The translations under genes were made by a program, and so were the position numbers. Under the pieces are notes generated by a model. It was not told the origin of the DNA and searched no databases. It saw only the letters and a program-made list of their open reading frames with translations. Positions 56,001 through 64,000 of a stretch of DNA of 64,000 nt are shown piece after piece. The stretch covers positions 1-64,000 of the forward strand of contig JALONK010000004.1 in assembly GCA_025454975.1 (NCBI GenBank). Reading direction: 5' to 3'. How positions within the stretch are numbered: position 1 is the stretch's first letter; the number at the start of each line of letters is the position of its first letter. Source of the DNA: Bacteroidia bacterium (GTDB lineage: Bacteria; Bacteroidota; Bacteroidia; UKL13-3).

Positions 56001-56123
56001 GCAGAAGGTACAGGAATGGGTTTTATAATTATTTATGAAATGGCTCGTATGTTACAAGCAGAAATTTCGATAACCAGTAAAATGGGAGAGGGAACAACAG
56101 TAAGTATTTCGCTTCCATTTTAA
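53097..56123 (+). CDS. Propeller-type sensor histidine kinase
   Basis: This 1008-residue membrane kinase has a signal peptide (about 1-22, ending VKAQ) and a large periplasmic sensor built from two-component-regulator propeller repeats. The first is SFHFTQQNGLPQNSVNDMYWDSTGYLWI, in parts, and the sensor ends in a Y_Y_Y domain at about 640-720. One membrane segment is at about 725-748 (WWFKLLMVLLVISLIYLVVK), followed by a coiled coil at about 750-790. A HisKA domain has the phospho-acceptor H800 in VISHDIIAPL, and the HATPase_c domain has N-box GNIISNAVKYC, G1 KDNGPGISEE and G2 GTGMGFIIIYEMA. It probably senses a carbohydrate or other ligand and signals to the adjacent regulator. Confidence 0.93.
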   Translation: MKYIKWSLVCIVLIIHALVVKAQYNYQSFHFTQQNGLPQNSVNDMYWDSTGYLWISTEAGLSRYDGYKFYTFSTLNNELITSDRFRWINKDIRGRLFVASADGKVFQIVAKYIEPTDYFYQQGYSFIKGTLPGKKQTTELLKNITSLYRKNRWTFNPSLFHYVYNENGDAMALGKYCIYLTKNNNNVDSICVDDILNGLFKLGNHYYAYNKSSIYLINPLQKSVTPVLGLDALNSFTGVYPQADHSSVIVNASGVICQIKIPVNATVFSPIMLTSINDIRDDQISNIAYLESASVLAVGSFINGLYIYKKSPFKTQSLDNPEHKRFGYYAHVALNDSTVVNHYGDALTFNNNKKSDFMLRKAGHQNLLFHKGVLYSSSNDTIYYQKQNENRGFINTNDNRRIFAILPFGDTVYVLNRSSLFTLYNQRINETFQYNLFDTTTFANDEELTAAFFNGGLWISFNNAIYELELDRKKLNKRFDYRHVRSLTGYQDMLFGTSYGDGIFVVVNNTLKKLGLDKDRHLMRAHHITVVKNKWVYISTNNGLFCTTLDEIKEYINERSSYIHYHQFNEEDGLENSEFNGGALPSGNYLGNGELTFSNMRGIVFVNENLTRQQMSIPAYVHLHQVIADNQVVSFGDSVVLNKDVEQVVFEPSYLYWYNADNIHVRYKLEGFNTDWQEPKDAHHISYTNLPAGTYTLYVEARTGFNPSSIQTLVVTVIKEPKYHETWWFKLLMVLLVISLIYLVVKIYYRRLLNKNLELEVKVAERTSELKEANTELTKKTRDLTESIEVKSKLITVISHDIIAPLKFINMVAKKQTENPDTETGEIIHEIRHTSQKLFENAQNTLNWIQVQNNQIRVTPVNLSPYALVEEIVELLSDIASSKSNQLINRVSMDDVIRTDKNMLQIILGNIISNAVKYCQKSSITIEAETKPGTYRIVIKDNGPGISEELLKQMEEIKLKRHKAVINNAEGTGMGFIIIYEMARMLQAEISITSKMGEGTTVSISLPF

Positions 56124-56156
56124 GATTTAGGTTAAAAAGTGTAATTTGCCTGCACC

Positions 56157-57128
56157 TTGAGTAAAATAGACCAAATAAAAGCACCTATAAGCCAAGAGCT
56201 TGATGCATTTGAATTTAAATTCAGGGAGGCCATGCGAAGCAGTGTGCCTCTGTTAGATACCATTATGACTTATATAGTTAAGCGTAAGGGAAAGCAAATC
56301 CGACCAATGTTTGTGTTCCTTTCCGCCGGATTATTTAACGATATTAATGAAAGTACTTACAGGGCTGCAAGCTTGGTTGAACTTTTGCATACGGCTACAT
56401 TAGTGCATGATGATGTTGTTGATGACAGCGACGAAAGAAGAGGTTTTTTCAGCATCAATGCTTTATGGAAAAATAAAATTGCAGTATTGGTTGGAGATTA
56501 TCTATTAAGTAAAGGACTGTTGCTATCCGTAAAAAACAAAGATTTTAATTTACTTGAAATTGTAAGTGAGGCTGTAGAAGCAATGAGTGAAGGTGAATTG
56601 CTGCAAATTGAAAAAACAAGAAATCTTAATTTAAGTGAAGATGTTTATTTTGATATCATACGCAAGAAAACAGCATCTCTCATAGCAAGTTGTTGTGCTA
56701 TAGGTGCTGCAAGTACCGGAGCAACTGCCGAACAATTAAAAATTATGCATTTGTTTGGCGAAAAGGTTGGGATAGCGTTTCAAATGAAAGATGATTTATT
56801 GGATTATGGTGATGACGATATTGGTAAACCAACCGGAATAGATTTAAAAGAAAAGAAACTTACATTGCCCATTATTTATACCATTAATCAGGCTGATTCT
56901 AAAACTAGGGCGCAGATGATTAATTACATCAAAAATCATAACCGTAATAAAAAGAAAATTGCGGAAGTAATTGATTATGTAAACAAGCATGGAGGTATAG
57001 CCTATACCAGAAAAAAAATGATTGATATTAAAAATGAAGCGTTAGACCTTCTAAGTCAAATGCCTCAAAATGTATTCAATCAACAATTAGCTGCTTTAGT
57101 TGAGTTCGTTATTGAACGAAATAAATAA
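56157..57128 (+). CDS. Polyprenyl diphosphate synthase
   Basis: Translation starts at TTG 56157, giving 323 residues; no upstream ATG is available in frame. The protein is a trans-type isoprenyl diphosphate synthase. The first Asp-rich motif is HDDVVDDSDERRG (about 84-96), the second is QMKDDLLDYGDDDIGKPTG, and the region between has GDYLLSKG. It condenses isopentenyl diphosphate onto an allylic primer to make the side chain of menaquinone or a similar product. The length suits octaprenyl/solanesyl-type enzymes, but chain length is not readable. It follows the kinase gene by 33 bases. Confidence 0.9.
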   Translation: MSKIDQIKAPISQELDAFEFKFREAMRSSVPLLDTIMTYIVKRKGKQIRPMFVFLSAGLFNDINESTYRAASLVELLHTATLVHDDVVDDSDERRGFFSINALWKNKIAVLVGDYLLSKGLLLSVKNKDFNLLEIVSEAVEAMSEGELLQIEKTRNLNLSEDVYFDIIRKKTASLIASCCAIGAASTGATAEQLKIMHLFGEKVGIAFQMKDDLLDYGDDDIGKPTGIDLKEKKLTLPIIYTINQADSKTRAQMINYIKNHNRNKKKIAEVIDYVNKHGGIAYTRKKMIDIKNEALDLLSQMPQNVFNQQLAALVEFVIERNK

Positions 57129-57237
57129 TTCATGAAATTTTAAGCCATATCAGATAAGCCTTTCGTACATAACTGACAGTCAGCATTTTTTTATATCAAT
57201 TAGTTTTTTATATTCTCTTTAACTAATTGCTGTCTTT

Positions 57238-60200
57238 ATGAAAACTAACCTTACAAGCCTATTGCTTTTTTTAAGCTTTTTTCCTCTTTTCTCTTATGCA
57301 CAATTAAATTACCAACCCGGTGGATTTTCAACCTCCTTAGGAACTTATACCGACTTAGGTATAAATGGTAATATTATTCCGGTATCCAATACCGATGATG
57401 CTTTTTCTACTGCTCAACCTATTGGTTTTACTTTTCAGTTTAATGGAAGTGCCTACGATTCATTTGTATTTAGCACTAATGGTTTTATTAAGCTTGGCTC
57501 TGATTCCGCTTCACGGCATTTTTTATTTACAACTCATGCGCAACCACCGGCAAATGGTGTTTTTGCCTCGGGTGGTATTACTACTCCAGCTCCATTAGCC
57601 GGCGATTCTAGTATGATATTTGCATTCGGGCAAGATTTACATGCAGGAGGTAATAACTCTGAGTATAGAGTATTTACTGATGGTTTGCCTGGGACTCGAA
57701 TTTGTACCATTCAATGGAAAAACGTTAAGGATAAACTTCAGGCTTCTGTTGGTGGACTTTGGGATACAATTAATTTTCAAATTAAGTTATATGAAGGTAC
57801 AAACGTAGTTGAGATTGTTTATGGCAAATGGACATCTACGATTTTTCTTGCAGCAGCAAGATTTTCAGCAGTCGGAATTGTAGGAAGAAGTGTAACTGTT
57901 GCAAATCAGAATATTCATTTGGTTAAAGGCTCAACAGTAGCTTGGTCGGCCGCTGTAGCCAATACCGGATTTTACGTTAATAATGCGGTAAACTACCGAA
58001 ATCCAACAAGCATTCCGGCAGGTCCTGCACCTGATAACGGACGAGTTTACCGATTTACTCCAATTACATTAAATGATGCTGCTGTAAGATTTATCTATGC
58101 GCAAGGTCGTGTTAGTATGGATTATAATAGGCATGATTCCATCAGGGCGAATATTTTCAACCCCGGTGTTAATGCCATCAATAACCTAACTGTTACCTTA
58201 ACTATTTCCGGTGCACATAGTTATACCACAACAGCCACAGTGCCTACGTTAGCATCTGGCGGAAATATAAATGTTGCTTTTGCTCCCTTTATACCAACAT
58301 TCACAGGTTCAAGTTTAATTACAGTTACCGTTCCTAATGATGATAATAACGCGAACAACAGCCAATTATATAGTTATGCCGTTGGTGATTATCGAATGGC
58401 TTACACCGATACTTTACAACCTCATACAGGAAGTAATGGAACAACCTTGCCAAATTTTTGGGGAGCAAGATATCATATAGCAAATACCGCAGTATTAACA
58501 ACAGTTCGCTCTTTTTTAGTATCGAATTCTGATGCTGTTGGAGATACGGTTTGTGGGTTGATTTTAGATACACTCGGAAATATTTTGGCGCGATCAGCCA
58601 ATCGAATTGTACAAACATCTGATTTAGGTACTTTACTTGTTTTTCACATGTTAGTACCTGTAAGGGTAAGTAATATTCCAATCATTGCAGGTATTGCAGG
58701 TAGTCAATCTGTTTCAGGTTTAAATTATTTCCTCGGAACTTCTCAAACGGAAACACCCATTCGTCCGGGTAACTTTTTTTATTTTATGTCAGGTGCAACC
58801 GGACAATCATCTATGGCTGGTTTGAGGGTGGGAGCACTGTATGCCACGCCTATTCTTTGGGGCACAACCAAGTTAATGATGGAATGTGAAGCGCGTCCGG
58901 TTCCTCAAGTAGATGTGTTAGTTACAAATGCATTCCCCGGAAATCAATTTAGGGTAAGAACGGGTACTAATTTTAATTTACGTGCAATTGTTAAAAATAA
59001 TGGAGCACAATCTCGACCATCAGGAATACCTGTAAGGTATCAAGTTGATAATGGACCGATTTCGGCTGCAGTTAATACAACCGTGGGTATTAATAGTGAT
59101 GATACTACACAAGTATTATTTACAGGTGCAAATGCTTTAAACTTTGCCACACCGGGAACTTATACAGTTAAATTATTTACTTCATTAGCCAATGATAGTA
59201 TTCCCGGTAATGACACATTGGTTATTAATTTAATTGCAGAAGCACCACCAACCATTCCTTATCGAATTCAAACCAATATTAATTCGGCATGGACAGTTAT
59301 CAATCCATCTAATCTCAATATCATTAAAACTGCTTCCATTATTCAAGCCAATGGATTAGCAGTTGCAGGAACAACATGGTTCGATCAGCAAGTTGCACCT
59401 CAAGGTACTGAAGCCACTTTATTATCACCCATGTTAAACTTTACAGGATTATCTCATCCTGTTTTACATTTTAACGTTGCTCATGCACCTACAATCGTTA
59501 ATACTTTCGACGATTCTTTGGAAGTGCTTGTTTCAACTGATGGAGGTTATACTTACACTTCTGTATATTTAAAATCTAGTTTTAATACATTACCTACCTT
59601 AGGTACTGATACTGCAACTGCCTTTAGTTATTTTCCAACAACCCCTCAAGATTGGCGAATGGAGTCGGTAAGTTTATTAAGTTTCGCCGGACAAAGTCAG
59701 GTGCAAATTGCATTTAGAACACATTCAGGAAATGGGAACGGTATTTATATTAGTAATGTACAATTAACAAATACGAACAGTTATCAATCATTACCTATCT
59801 TAACGGCTACTGCATTTAGTAATGCTAATGTTTCTGTTGTGTTTAATAATATTGGTCAGGCCGGTGCCGAACTTAATTTAGCAAGGTATAGTGGCGCATC
59901 GTTCAGTAATGCATCTCCGGTTTTTGCCAACAATACCACGGCCACTTCTAATAATAATTCAATATTCACTCCTTCATTAGCCAGTGTTACCGAATGGCAT
60001 GCTATTTCTTATGGAGGAACAGGCACCGGAAACTCTCCATTAGGCGTTCAGTATATGTTAAGTTACACCATCACCGGTATGACAGGTATGCCTTCTCCTG
60101 ATAGTATTTATATCATGAGAAGAAATAATTTCAGTTCATCTTGGATACCTGTTGCCACCTCTTATAGTTTTCCAAATTTTACATCAGGCATGATAACCGG

Positions 60201-60795
60201 CTTTGGCGAATTTACTTTAGGTTCAATCGCCTCTGTTAATAGTTTACCGGTAGGGTGGTTGTCGATTAAAGCCACTAAACTTAATAATATAACTCACCGC
60301 ATTAATTGGGTAACCGGCAGTGAAGTAAATAACCATTATTTTGAAATTGAGCGTTCGTTTGATGGAAAAATATTTGAAAATATTGGCAAGGTTAAAGGAA
60401 ATGGAAATAGCCGCACAGTTCAGCATTATCAGTATATAAGCGAAGGACAAGACCTGGAAGGGAAAGATGTATATTATAGAATCAAACAAGTTGATTATGA
60501 TGGTAAATTCACTTATAGCCAAATTGTTCAAGTGATATATCAACCGGAGGAAGAATTACAAATTACCAATCCTTTTGATGGTGCTCCAACACTTTGGTAT
60601 AATGGAAATCATGCAGTTGCTGTAATAGTTTATGATGTTACCGGAAAACAAATTGCCGAAATATTTTTTAATGAAGGTGAGCTAAGTTCAGGTAAAACTT
60701 TAAGTATGTTTAATGAATTAAAAGCCGGCACTTACTTCTTACAGCTTAGGTCAACCAATCGCATCCTAAGCAGTAAAAAAGTAATTAAGTTTTAA
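57238..60795 (+). CDS. T9SS-secreted protein with C-terminal sorting domain
   Basis: This 1185-residue protein has a signal peptide (MKTNLTSLLLFLSFFPLFSYAQ) and an N-terminal beta-rich domain (about 25-250). It also has two or more CARDB/Ig-like repeats (for example DAAVRFIYAQGRVSMDYNRHDS and VDVLVTNAFPGNQFRVRTG). A region around residues 680-870 resembles a jelly-roll, with TTWFDQQVAPQGTEATLLSPML (in parts). The final about 80 residues form a type A T9SS sorting domain (VIVYDVTGKQIAEIFFNEGE, then GTYFLQLRSTNRILSSKKVIKF in parts). It is exported across the outer membrane by the type IX system and probably retained on the surface. Its ligand is unknown. Confidence 0.88.
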   Translation: MKTNLTSLLLFLSFFPLFSYAQLNYQPGGFSTSLGTYTDLGINGNIIPVSNTDDAFSTAQPIGFTFQFNGSAYDSFVFSTNGFIKLGSDSASRHFLFTTHAQPPANGVFASGGITTPAPLAGDSSMIFAFGQDLHAGGNNSEYRVFTDGLPGTRICTIQWKNVKDKLQASVGGLWDTINFQIKLYEGTNVVEIVYGKWTSTIFLAAARFSAVGIVGRSVTVANQNIHLVKGSTVAWSAAVANTGFYVNNAVNYRNPTSIPAGPAPDNGRVYRFTPITLNDAAVRFIYAQGRVSMDYNRHDSIRANIFNPGVNAINNLTVTLTISGAHSYTTTATVPTLASGGNINVAFAPFIPTFTGSSLITVTVPNDDNNANNSQLYSYAVGDYRMAYTDTLQPHTGSNGTTLPNFWGARYHIANTAVLTTVRSFLVSNSDAVGDTVCGLILDTLGNILARSANRIVQTSDLGTLLVFHMLVPVRVSNIPIIAGIAGSQSVSGLNYFLGTSQTETPIRPGNFFYFMSGATGQSSMAGLRVGALYATPILWGTTKLMMECEARPVPQVDVLVTNAFPGNQFRVRTGTNFNLRAIVKNNGAQSRPSGIPVRYQVDNGPISAAVNTTVGINSDDTTQVLFTGANALNFATPGTYTVKLFTSLANDSIPGNDTLVINLIAEAPPTIPYRIQTNINSAWTVINPSNLNIIKTASIIQANGLAVAGTTWFDQQVAPQGTEATLLSPMLNFTGLSHPVLHFNVAHAPTIVNTFDDSLEVLVSTDGGYTYTSVYLKSSFNTLPTLGTDTATAFSYFPTTPQDWRMESVSLLSFAGQSQVQIAFRTHSGNGNGIYISNVQLTNTNSYQSLPILTATAFSNANVSVVFNNIGQAGAELNLARYSGASFSNASPVFANNTTATSNNNSIFTPSLASVTEWHAISYGGTGTGNSPLGVQYMLSYTITGMTGMPSPDSIYIMRRNNFSSSWIPVATSYSFPNFTSGMITGFGEFTLGSIASVNSLPVGWLSIKATKLNNITHRINWVTGSEVNNHYFEIERSFDGKIFENIGKVKGNGNSRTVQHYQYISEGQDLEGKDVYYRIKQVDYDGKFTYSQIVQVIYQPEEELQITNPFDGAPTLWYNGNHAVAVIVYDVTGKQIAEIFFNEGELSSGKTLSMFNELKAGTYFLQLRSTNRILSSKKVIKF

Positions 60796-60810
60796 ATTTA
60801 AAATAGTTTT

Positions 60811-60858
60811 AATAGTCTTTGTAAACTTAGGTTTGCAAAGGCTATTTTATTGATTTTT
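60811..60858 (+). terminator. Hairpin terminator after the T9SS gene
   Basis: The 16-base stem AATAGTCTTTGTAAAC / GTTTGCAAAGGCTATT (60811-60826 and 60831-60846; two G-U pairs) with loop TTAG is followed by TTATTGATTTTT on the plus strand. Confidence 0.75.
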
Positions 60859-61012
60859 ATTATCAGTAAAAAAGTTGTGCAATACAAGCGTGATAATATC
60901 AAAAGCTTACACTTGAAAGCGGCATGATTTACTTTTGACAGTATTTTATTAAACAAATGCAGTAATCAAATAATAGTGTTGTGTTTTTAAATAAATAAAC
61001 AATCTTATCAGG

Positions 61013-61609
61013 TTATTTCTTAAGTTTTAAAAACAACTGTTTTTTAACCTCACTCGTCCATTCGTCTTCTAAAATACTTAACACAATGCTATTTCTTCTT
61101 GTTCCGTCAGGTTTAAATGCATTGCTTCTTAAAATACCATCTGTTTTACAACCTATGCTTTTCATCGCTGCTATACTTCTTTTATTATCTTCATCTGCCC
61201 TGAATTCAACCCGCATAAAACCTAATTCTTCGAAGGCGAATGCTAATAGTAAATATTTGCAATGTTTGTTTAGCCCCGTTCCTTGAAATGTTTTACCATA
61301 CCATGTAAATCCGAGTTGTAGTGCAAGATTATCAATTTGAATATCATAAAATCTTGTACTTCCGGCATACGCCTTGGTTAATTTATCAAACACTAAAAAT
61401 GGATATGCATATTTGTTTTTTCTATCAGAAATGGCCTTTTCAATATATATCTTTAATTTCTCAGGTGAACCGGCTTGTATTAAGGAATAACGCCATATAT
61501 CTGGTTCATGTAATGCAAATGGTAATAAATTATGATAATCGCTTTCAGTTAAAGGGGTTAATTTTACCCGTTCATTTTCTAAGATATAATCTCTGTTAAA
61601 ATCTATCAT
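61013..61609 (-). CDS. GNAT-family N-acetyltransferase
   Basis: This 198-residue protein is of the RimJ/RimL-like acetyltransferase group. The start ENERVKLTPLTESDYHNLLPF and the acetyl-CoA-binding region KHCKYLLLAFAFEELGFMRVEF (in parts), with DEDNKRSIAAMKSIGCKTDGILR, are characteristic. The usual Q-x-x-G-x-G/A acetyl-CoA loop appears as KTFQGTGLNKH. The acceptor is unknown; candidates are a ribosomal protein N-terminus or a small molecule. It is monocistronic and convergent to the T9SS gene. Confidence 0.85.
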   Translation of the reverse strand: MIDFNRDYILENERVKLTPLTESDYHNLLPFALHEPDIWRYSLIQAGSPEKLKIYIEKAISDRKNKYAYPFLVFDKLTKAYAGSTRFYDIQIDNLALQLGFTWYGKTFQGTGLNKHCKYLLLAFAFEELGFMRVEFRADEDNKRSIAAMKSIGCKTDGILRSNAFKPDGTRRNSIVLSILEDEWTSEVKKQLFLKLKK

Positions 61610-61645
61610 ATTTTACTTGAATAAAACCAGATTATCGAATGATGT

Positions 61646-62380
61646 TTATGCTATTTTTTGAATGAGGTAGTTTGGATTCTTACCAACGATTTTGTAACGA
61701 CTATCTTTTTTAATTTCTTTCATCATTTTAGCACTGCCAAATGATTGGTCATCGGCTGAGTCATCCAACAAAATAAATCCTTTTGGTACCAAAAACTCAT
61801 CTACATGGTTAAAGTCTTTCCAAGCTGATTCATAAGAATGATCACCGTCAACGTAGGCAAAACTAATTTGTCCGCCTAATGATATAGTCCTGCCAAATAC
61901 ATCTGTTGCTTGTTTGTTTTCTTTCCAATACTCGAAAAAAATATCAGATTTCATGTGAAAGGAGTGAGGTAACCTGTGTGCACTTAACCAAGTTGTAGCT
62001 CTTATAAATGCATCCTTCATGTAACTTTCATAATTTGTTCTAAGCACATCCGGTCTTCCGTCAATGTAATTATCTGCAACAGGTTTTAAATGATCGGTAT
62101 ATCCTTCATAAATCCAAGCATCGCAACTATACAGCATGTTAGGTTTATTATTTTTTATCAGCAAATAATTTATTAAGTTGGTAGATAATCCTCCGTATGA
62201 GCCAATTTCAATTACATGACCATCTTGTGGCAAGTGTTCGATGGCATGCTTAAACAATTCAATATTACCATCTCTTAGCATACCTTCCCCAATCACCAAT
62301 GAGCGAATTCTCTTGATAAATAAGTCGGTTTCAGGCTCAGTTGAATTTAGTTTTTTAAGAAGTTTGTTAAACATGTGCAC
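61646..62380 (-). CDS. Class I SAM-dependent methyltransferase (Methyltransf_24 type)
   Basis: This 244-residue protein has the SAM-binding motif HVIEIGSYGGLSTNLINYLL and a conserved acidic-His motif, ISFAYVDGDHSYESAWKDFN, followed by GFILLDDSADDQSFG. That pattern belongs to the Methyltransf_24 family, often found with sugar- or antibiotic-modifying methyltransferases. The substrate is not known, and no biosynthetic cluster is nearby. The two ATGs at 62380 and 62374 are equally plausible starts. Confidence 0.8.
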   Translation of the reverse strand: MHMFNKLLKKLNSTEPETDLFIKRIRSLVIGEGMLRDGNIELFKHAIEHLPQDGHVIEIGSYGGLSTNLINYLLIKNNKPNMLYSCDAWIYEGYTDHLKPVADNYIDGRPDVLRTNYESYMKDAFIRATTWLSAHRLPHSFHMKSDIFFEYWKENKQATDVFGRTISLGGQISFAYVDGDHSYESAWKDFNHVDEFLVPKGFILLDDSADDQSFGSAKMMKEIKKDSRYKIVGKNPNYLIQKIA

Positions 62381-62451
62381 AAGATAAGTATTTACCGGAT
62401 TATGCCGATTTGATTTTAATACTTAAGCATTATCCCACACCATTATTGCTT

Positions 62452-62934
62452 TTAGTTATTGGGTAGTTTTTGTTTGATATTCTTCGATAACAATACAATT
62501 TGACCCAAGTGATAATAACTGTGTTCTATAATACCATCAATATTTCTTAGCCAATTCCCATATTTCATATCAAAGAATGGTTCATCAAGCGAATGGACAT
62601 TAAGTTGTGAAACATACTTTATTATTTGTTCAGCATGATGAATTAACTCTGTTTTTAGTTTGCTCCATTGCTCTTCACTTTCCATCGGTGTATAATCAAA
62701 ACTCAACCGGTCTTTTATTTTTAGTTCACCATCATTAACTGCGCTTAAAATTCCGCTGAGGTAATAGTTAAGATGAAAGGTTATGGCACCTATGCAATTG
62801 TTTCCATGCCATATCTCGTTAGCCTCTAAGAAGTTAATGTGATTTAATTGTTCCTTTATATTTGTATTGGCTATCCAATAACCGTTAATGTACACCTCTT
62901 TTAATCTGTCTGCGAGATATGCTGTTCTGTTCAT
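62452..62934 (-). CDS. DinB-like protein (DUF1572-type)
   Basis: This 160-residue helical protein has the DinB four-helix pattern with potential metal-binding His residues (H33, HLNYYL near 53, and HSYYHLGQIVLLSK near the C-terminus). The YHLGQI motif is the third His element of DinB proteins. Such proteins are bacillithiol/mycothiol-type transferases or metal-dependent enzymes of unclear substrate. It is on the minus strand, 29 bases downstream of a membrane-protein gene. Confidence 0.75.
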   Translation of the reverse strand: MNRTAYLADRLKEVYINGYWIANTNIKEQLNHINFLEANEIWHGNNCIGAITFHLNYYLSGILSAVNDGELKIKDRLSFDYTPMESEEQWSKLKTELIHHAEQIIKYVSQLNVHSLDEPFFDMKYGNWLRNIDGIIEHSYYHLGQIVLLSKNIKQKLPNN

Positions 62935-62963
62935 TGTTTTAAAATTGTTTTTAGGTAAGCTTT

Positions 62964-63743
62964 TTATTGATTTTGATGCAGCTCCGACTGGTAAAAAGGC
63001 TTACCTTTTAATGCTTGTGTTAAAGTGAAAAATGCTAACCATGCGTACAAAAATGCTAACATAAACGTTAGTGATGTATTTTTTAAAAAGTAGTATGAAC
63101 ATAATGGAAGAATTTGAAGGGCGTGCATACCCAAAAAATGTGCAACTCTTAAGTCGCCAACGGTTTTACTCCATCCCACTATAAATAAATTAGAATTGTT
63201 GTTAAGCGCACCAATACTGTGGTTCAATCTTGATCCCATCATAAAACCTTGAAACGAAAAAATAACAAAAAGAATAATGCCCAAGCGTATAGCCCATAAA
63301 TAGTGTAATGGCAATTCAGGTAAAGGTTTGGTGAAAAACAAGATTCCGATATAAGCAGTATAAATAGTAACTGTTGAAGCAGCAATGGCCATTAGCGCAT
63401 ATAAAAATCCATAGAAAGGTGTGGATATATTATAATGTGATTGTTGCCCGCGTGCGGCTTGAAGTGTAATGTAAAAAAGTTCGAACGACCACAATATGAT
63501 TACCGTTATGTTAAATGGCTTGATATTAAAGTCAGGTAAATAGTAACAATACCAAGCCATTGTCCAAGAATAAATACCAAGGGATAAAGCAAACTTTAAT
63601 GGTTTGTTCCATGCACTAACTTCAAACAGTTGAACCTGCGAAATCCGAGAGAGCAACAAGCACAACAAGCCAACTGTAAAACAAATTATTCCAAACACAA
63701 ATAGTGCTTCATTTCGTTGTTGTAATTCTTGTAACATGTGCAT
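62964..63743 (-). CDS. Multi-pass membrane protein, unknown
   Basis: This 259-residue protein has about seven hydrophobic segments (for example ALFVFGIICFTVGLLCLLLSRI at about 14-35, LKFALSLGIYSWTMAWYCYYL and IILWSFELFYITLQAARGQQSH). It resembles no family that I can name. The start ATG at 63743 overlaps the stop of the upstream short-chain dehydrogenase by one base (TAATG), so the two are translationally coupled. This suggests a shared metabolic or membrane function, but no role can be assigned. Confidence 0.7.
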   Translation of the reverse strand: MHMLQELQQRNEALFVFGIICFTVGLLCLLLSRISQVQLFEVSAWNKPLKFALSLGIYSWTMAWYCYYLPDFNIKPFNITVIILWSFELFYITLQAARGQQSHYNISTPFYGFLYALMAIAASTVTIYTAYIGILFFTKPLPELPLHYLWAIRLGIILFVIFSFQGFMMGSRLNHSIGALNNNSNLFIVGWSKTVGDLRVAHFLGMHALQILPLCSYYFLKNTSLTFMLAFLYAWLAFFTLTQALKGKPFYQSELHQNQ

Positions 63744-64000
63744 TAGGTTTTTAGGCTTGCTAAGTGTTTTTTAATTTTCATCATTAAAACGTCGGGTGTA
63801 ATTCGAGGCAAGTTACTTAAAAACCAATTCATGAAACCAACAATCTTTTTTCTTTTTCCATATAAAAACAATTCAACTCCTGCTTTCGCAACTACTGAGG
63901 CTGATACAGGTTTATTAGCGTGCATGGCATTAGTTTTACGCATGTCGTTTGTATGAAATGGAGTATCAACCGTGCCCGGACAAAGTGCGGTTAATGTTAC
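63743..64000 (-). CDS. Short-chain dehydrogenase, C-terminal part (cut by window edge)
   Basis: The frame is open to the window edge and encodes 85 residues ending in a stop at 63743. Near the edge is VTLTALCPGTVDTPFH, the conserved post-catalytic PGTVDTxF segment of classical short-chain dehydrogenases. The rest is a C-terminal helix and tail (VSASVVAKAGVELFLYGKRKKIVGF, in parts). The Rossmann motif and catalytic Tyr/Lys lie outside the window. It is an NAD(P)-dependent oxidoreductase, probably in one transcript with the membrane protein downstream. Confidence 0.85.
   Translation of the reverse strand, partial: VTLTALCPGTVDTPFHTNDMRKTNAMHANKPVSASVVAKAGVELFLYGKRKKIVGFMNWFLSNLPRITPDVLMMKIKKHLASLKT

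Noticed and set aside
1-64000. tRNA, rRNA, CRISPR array and insertion sequences
   Set aside because: Reading by eye found no cloverleaf with a GTTCGANTC-type arm, no rRNA, no regularly spaced repeats and no transposase.

Overview
The window is an AT-rich chromosomal stretch from a member of the Bacteroidota, most likely a Sphingobacteriia/Chitinophagia-type lineage. The evidence is a C-terminal T9SS-type sorting domain on a large secreted protein, a TonB-dependent receptor with an N-terminal carboxypeptidase-regulatory-like domain, a propeller/Y_Y_Y sensor kinase, type B L31, an 1110-residue SecA, a fused alpha/beta E1 dehydrogenase, a GlmU-like nucleotidyltransferase, and promoters of the form TTTG-N18/19-TAnnTTTG. 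No tRNA, rRNA, CRISPR array, transposase or integrase was seen.

Layout. 1-3937: tyrS (cut by the window edge), a saccharopine/alanine-dehydrogenase-like enzyme and an MsbA-like ABC exporter. 4030-14794: a tightly packed five-gene minus-strand operon that reads as an anti-phage DISARM system of class 2: 5-methylcytosine methyltransferase (drmMII), a DrmE-like protein, a NERD-nuclease/superfamily-1 helicase, the DrmA helicase and the DUF1998 protein DrmB. No phospholipase-D-type drmC is present. The NERD-helicase gene lies inside the operon instead, and this is the most notable thing in the window. 14795-15729: a gene-poor 935-bp stretch holding possible gene remnants and a run of nine C. 15730-21405: a small membrane protein, a FAH-family hydrolase, a SPOR-domain protein, deoC and secA.

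21666-25595: an ECF sigma factor with a probable anti-sigma partner, a lipoprotein and metF. 25805-32056: a fused E1 dehydrogenase, a small membrane protein, transaldolase, a TPMT-like methyltransferase and a TonB-dependent receptor. 32231-38721: small hypothetical genes, a retropepsin-like protease, mdh, the CoA-transferase pair scoA/scoB split by a membrane-protein gene, clpS and plsY. 38724-48543: a 1454-residue exported protein of unknown role, tpiA, a GlmU-like protein, rpmE2, a PyrR-like phosphoribosyltransferase, HU, aroK and a DoxX/MauE-like protein.

48603-57128: a DUF1599 gene and folP with start codons nine bases apart, cdaA (cyclic-di-AMP synthesis) overlapping folP, radA, a NarL-type response regulator next to a propeller-type histidine kinase, and a polyprenyl synthase. 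57238-64000: a T9SS-secreted protein, a GNAT acetyltransferase, a SAM methyltransferase, a DinB-like protein, a multi-pass membrane protein and a truncated short-chain dehydrogenase.

Most of the window is ordinary housekeeping chromosome with short intergenic gaps and recognisable hairpin terminators. The accessory element is the DISARM-like operon together with its long upstream spacer. All functional calls rest on reading motifs by eye; no database search was run.
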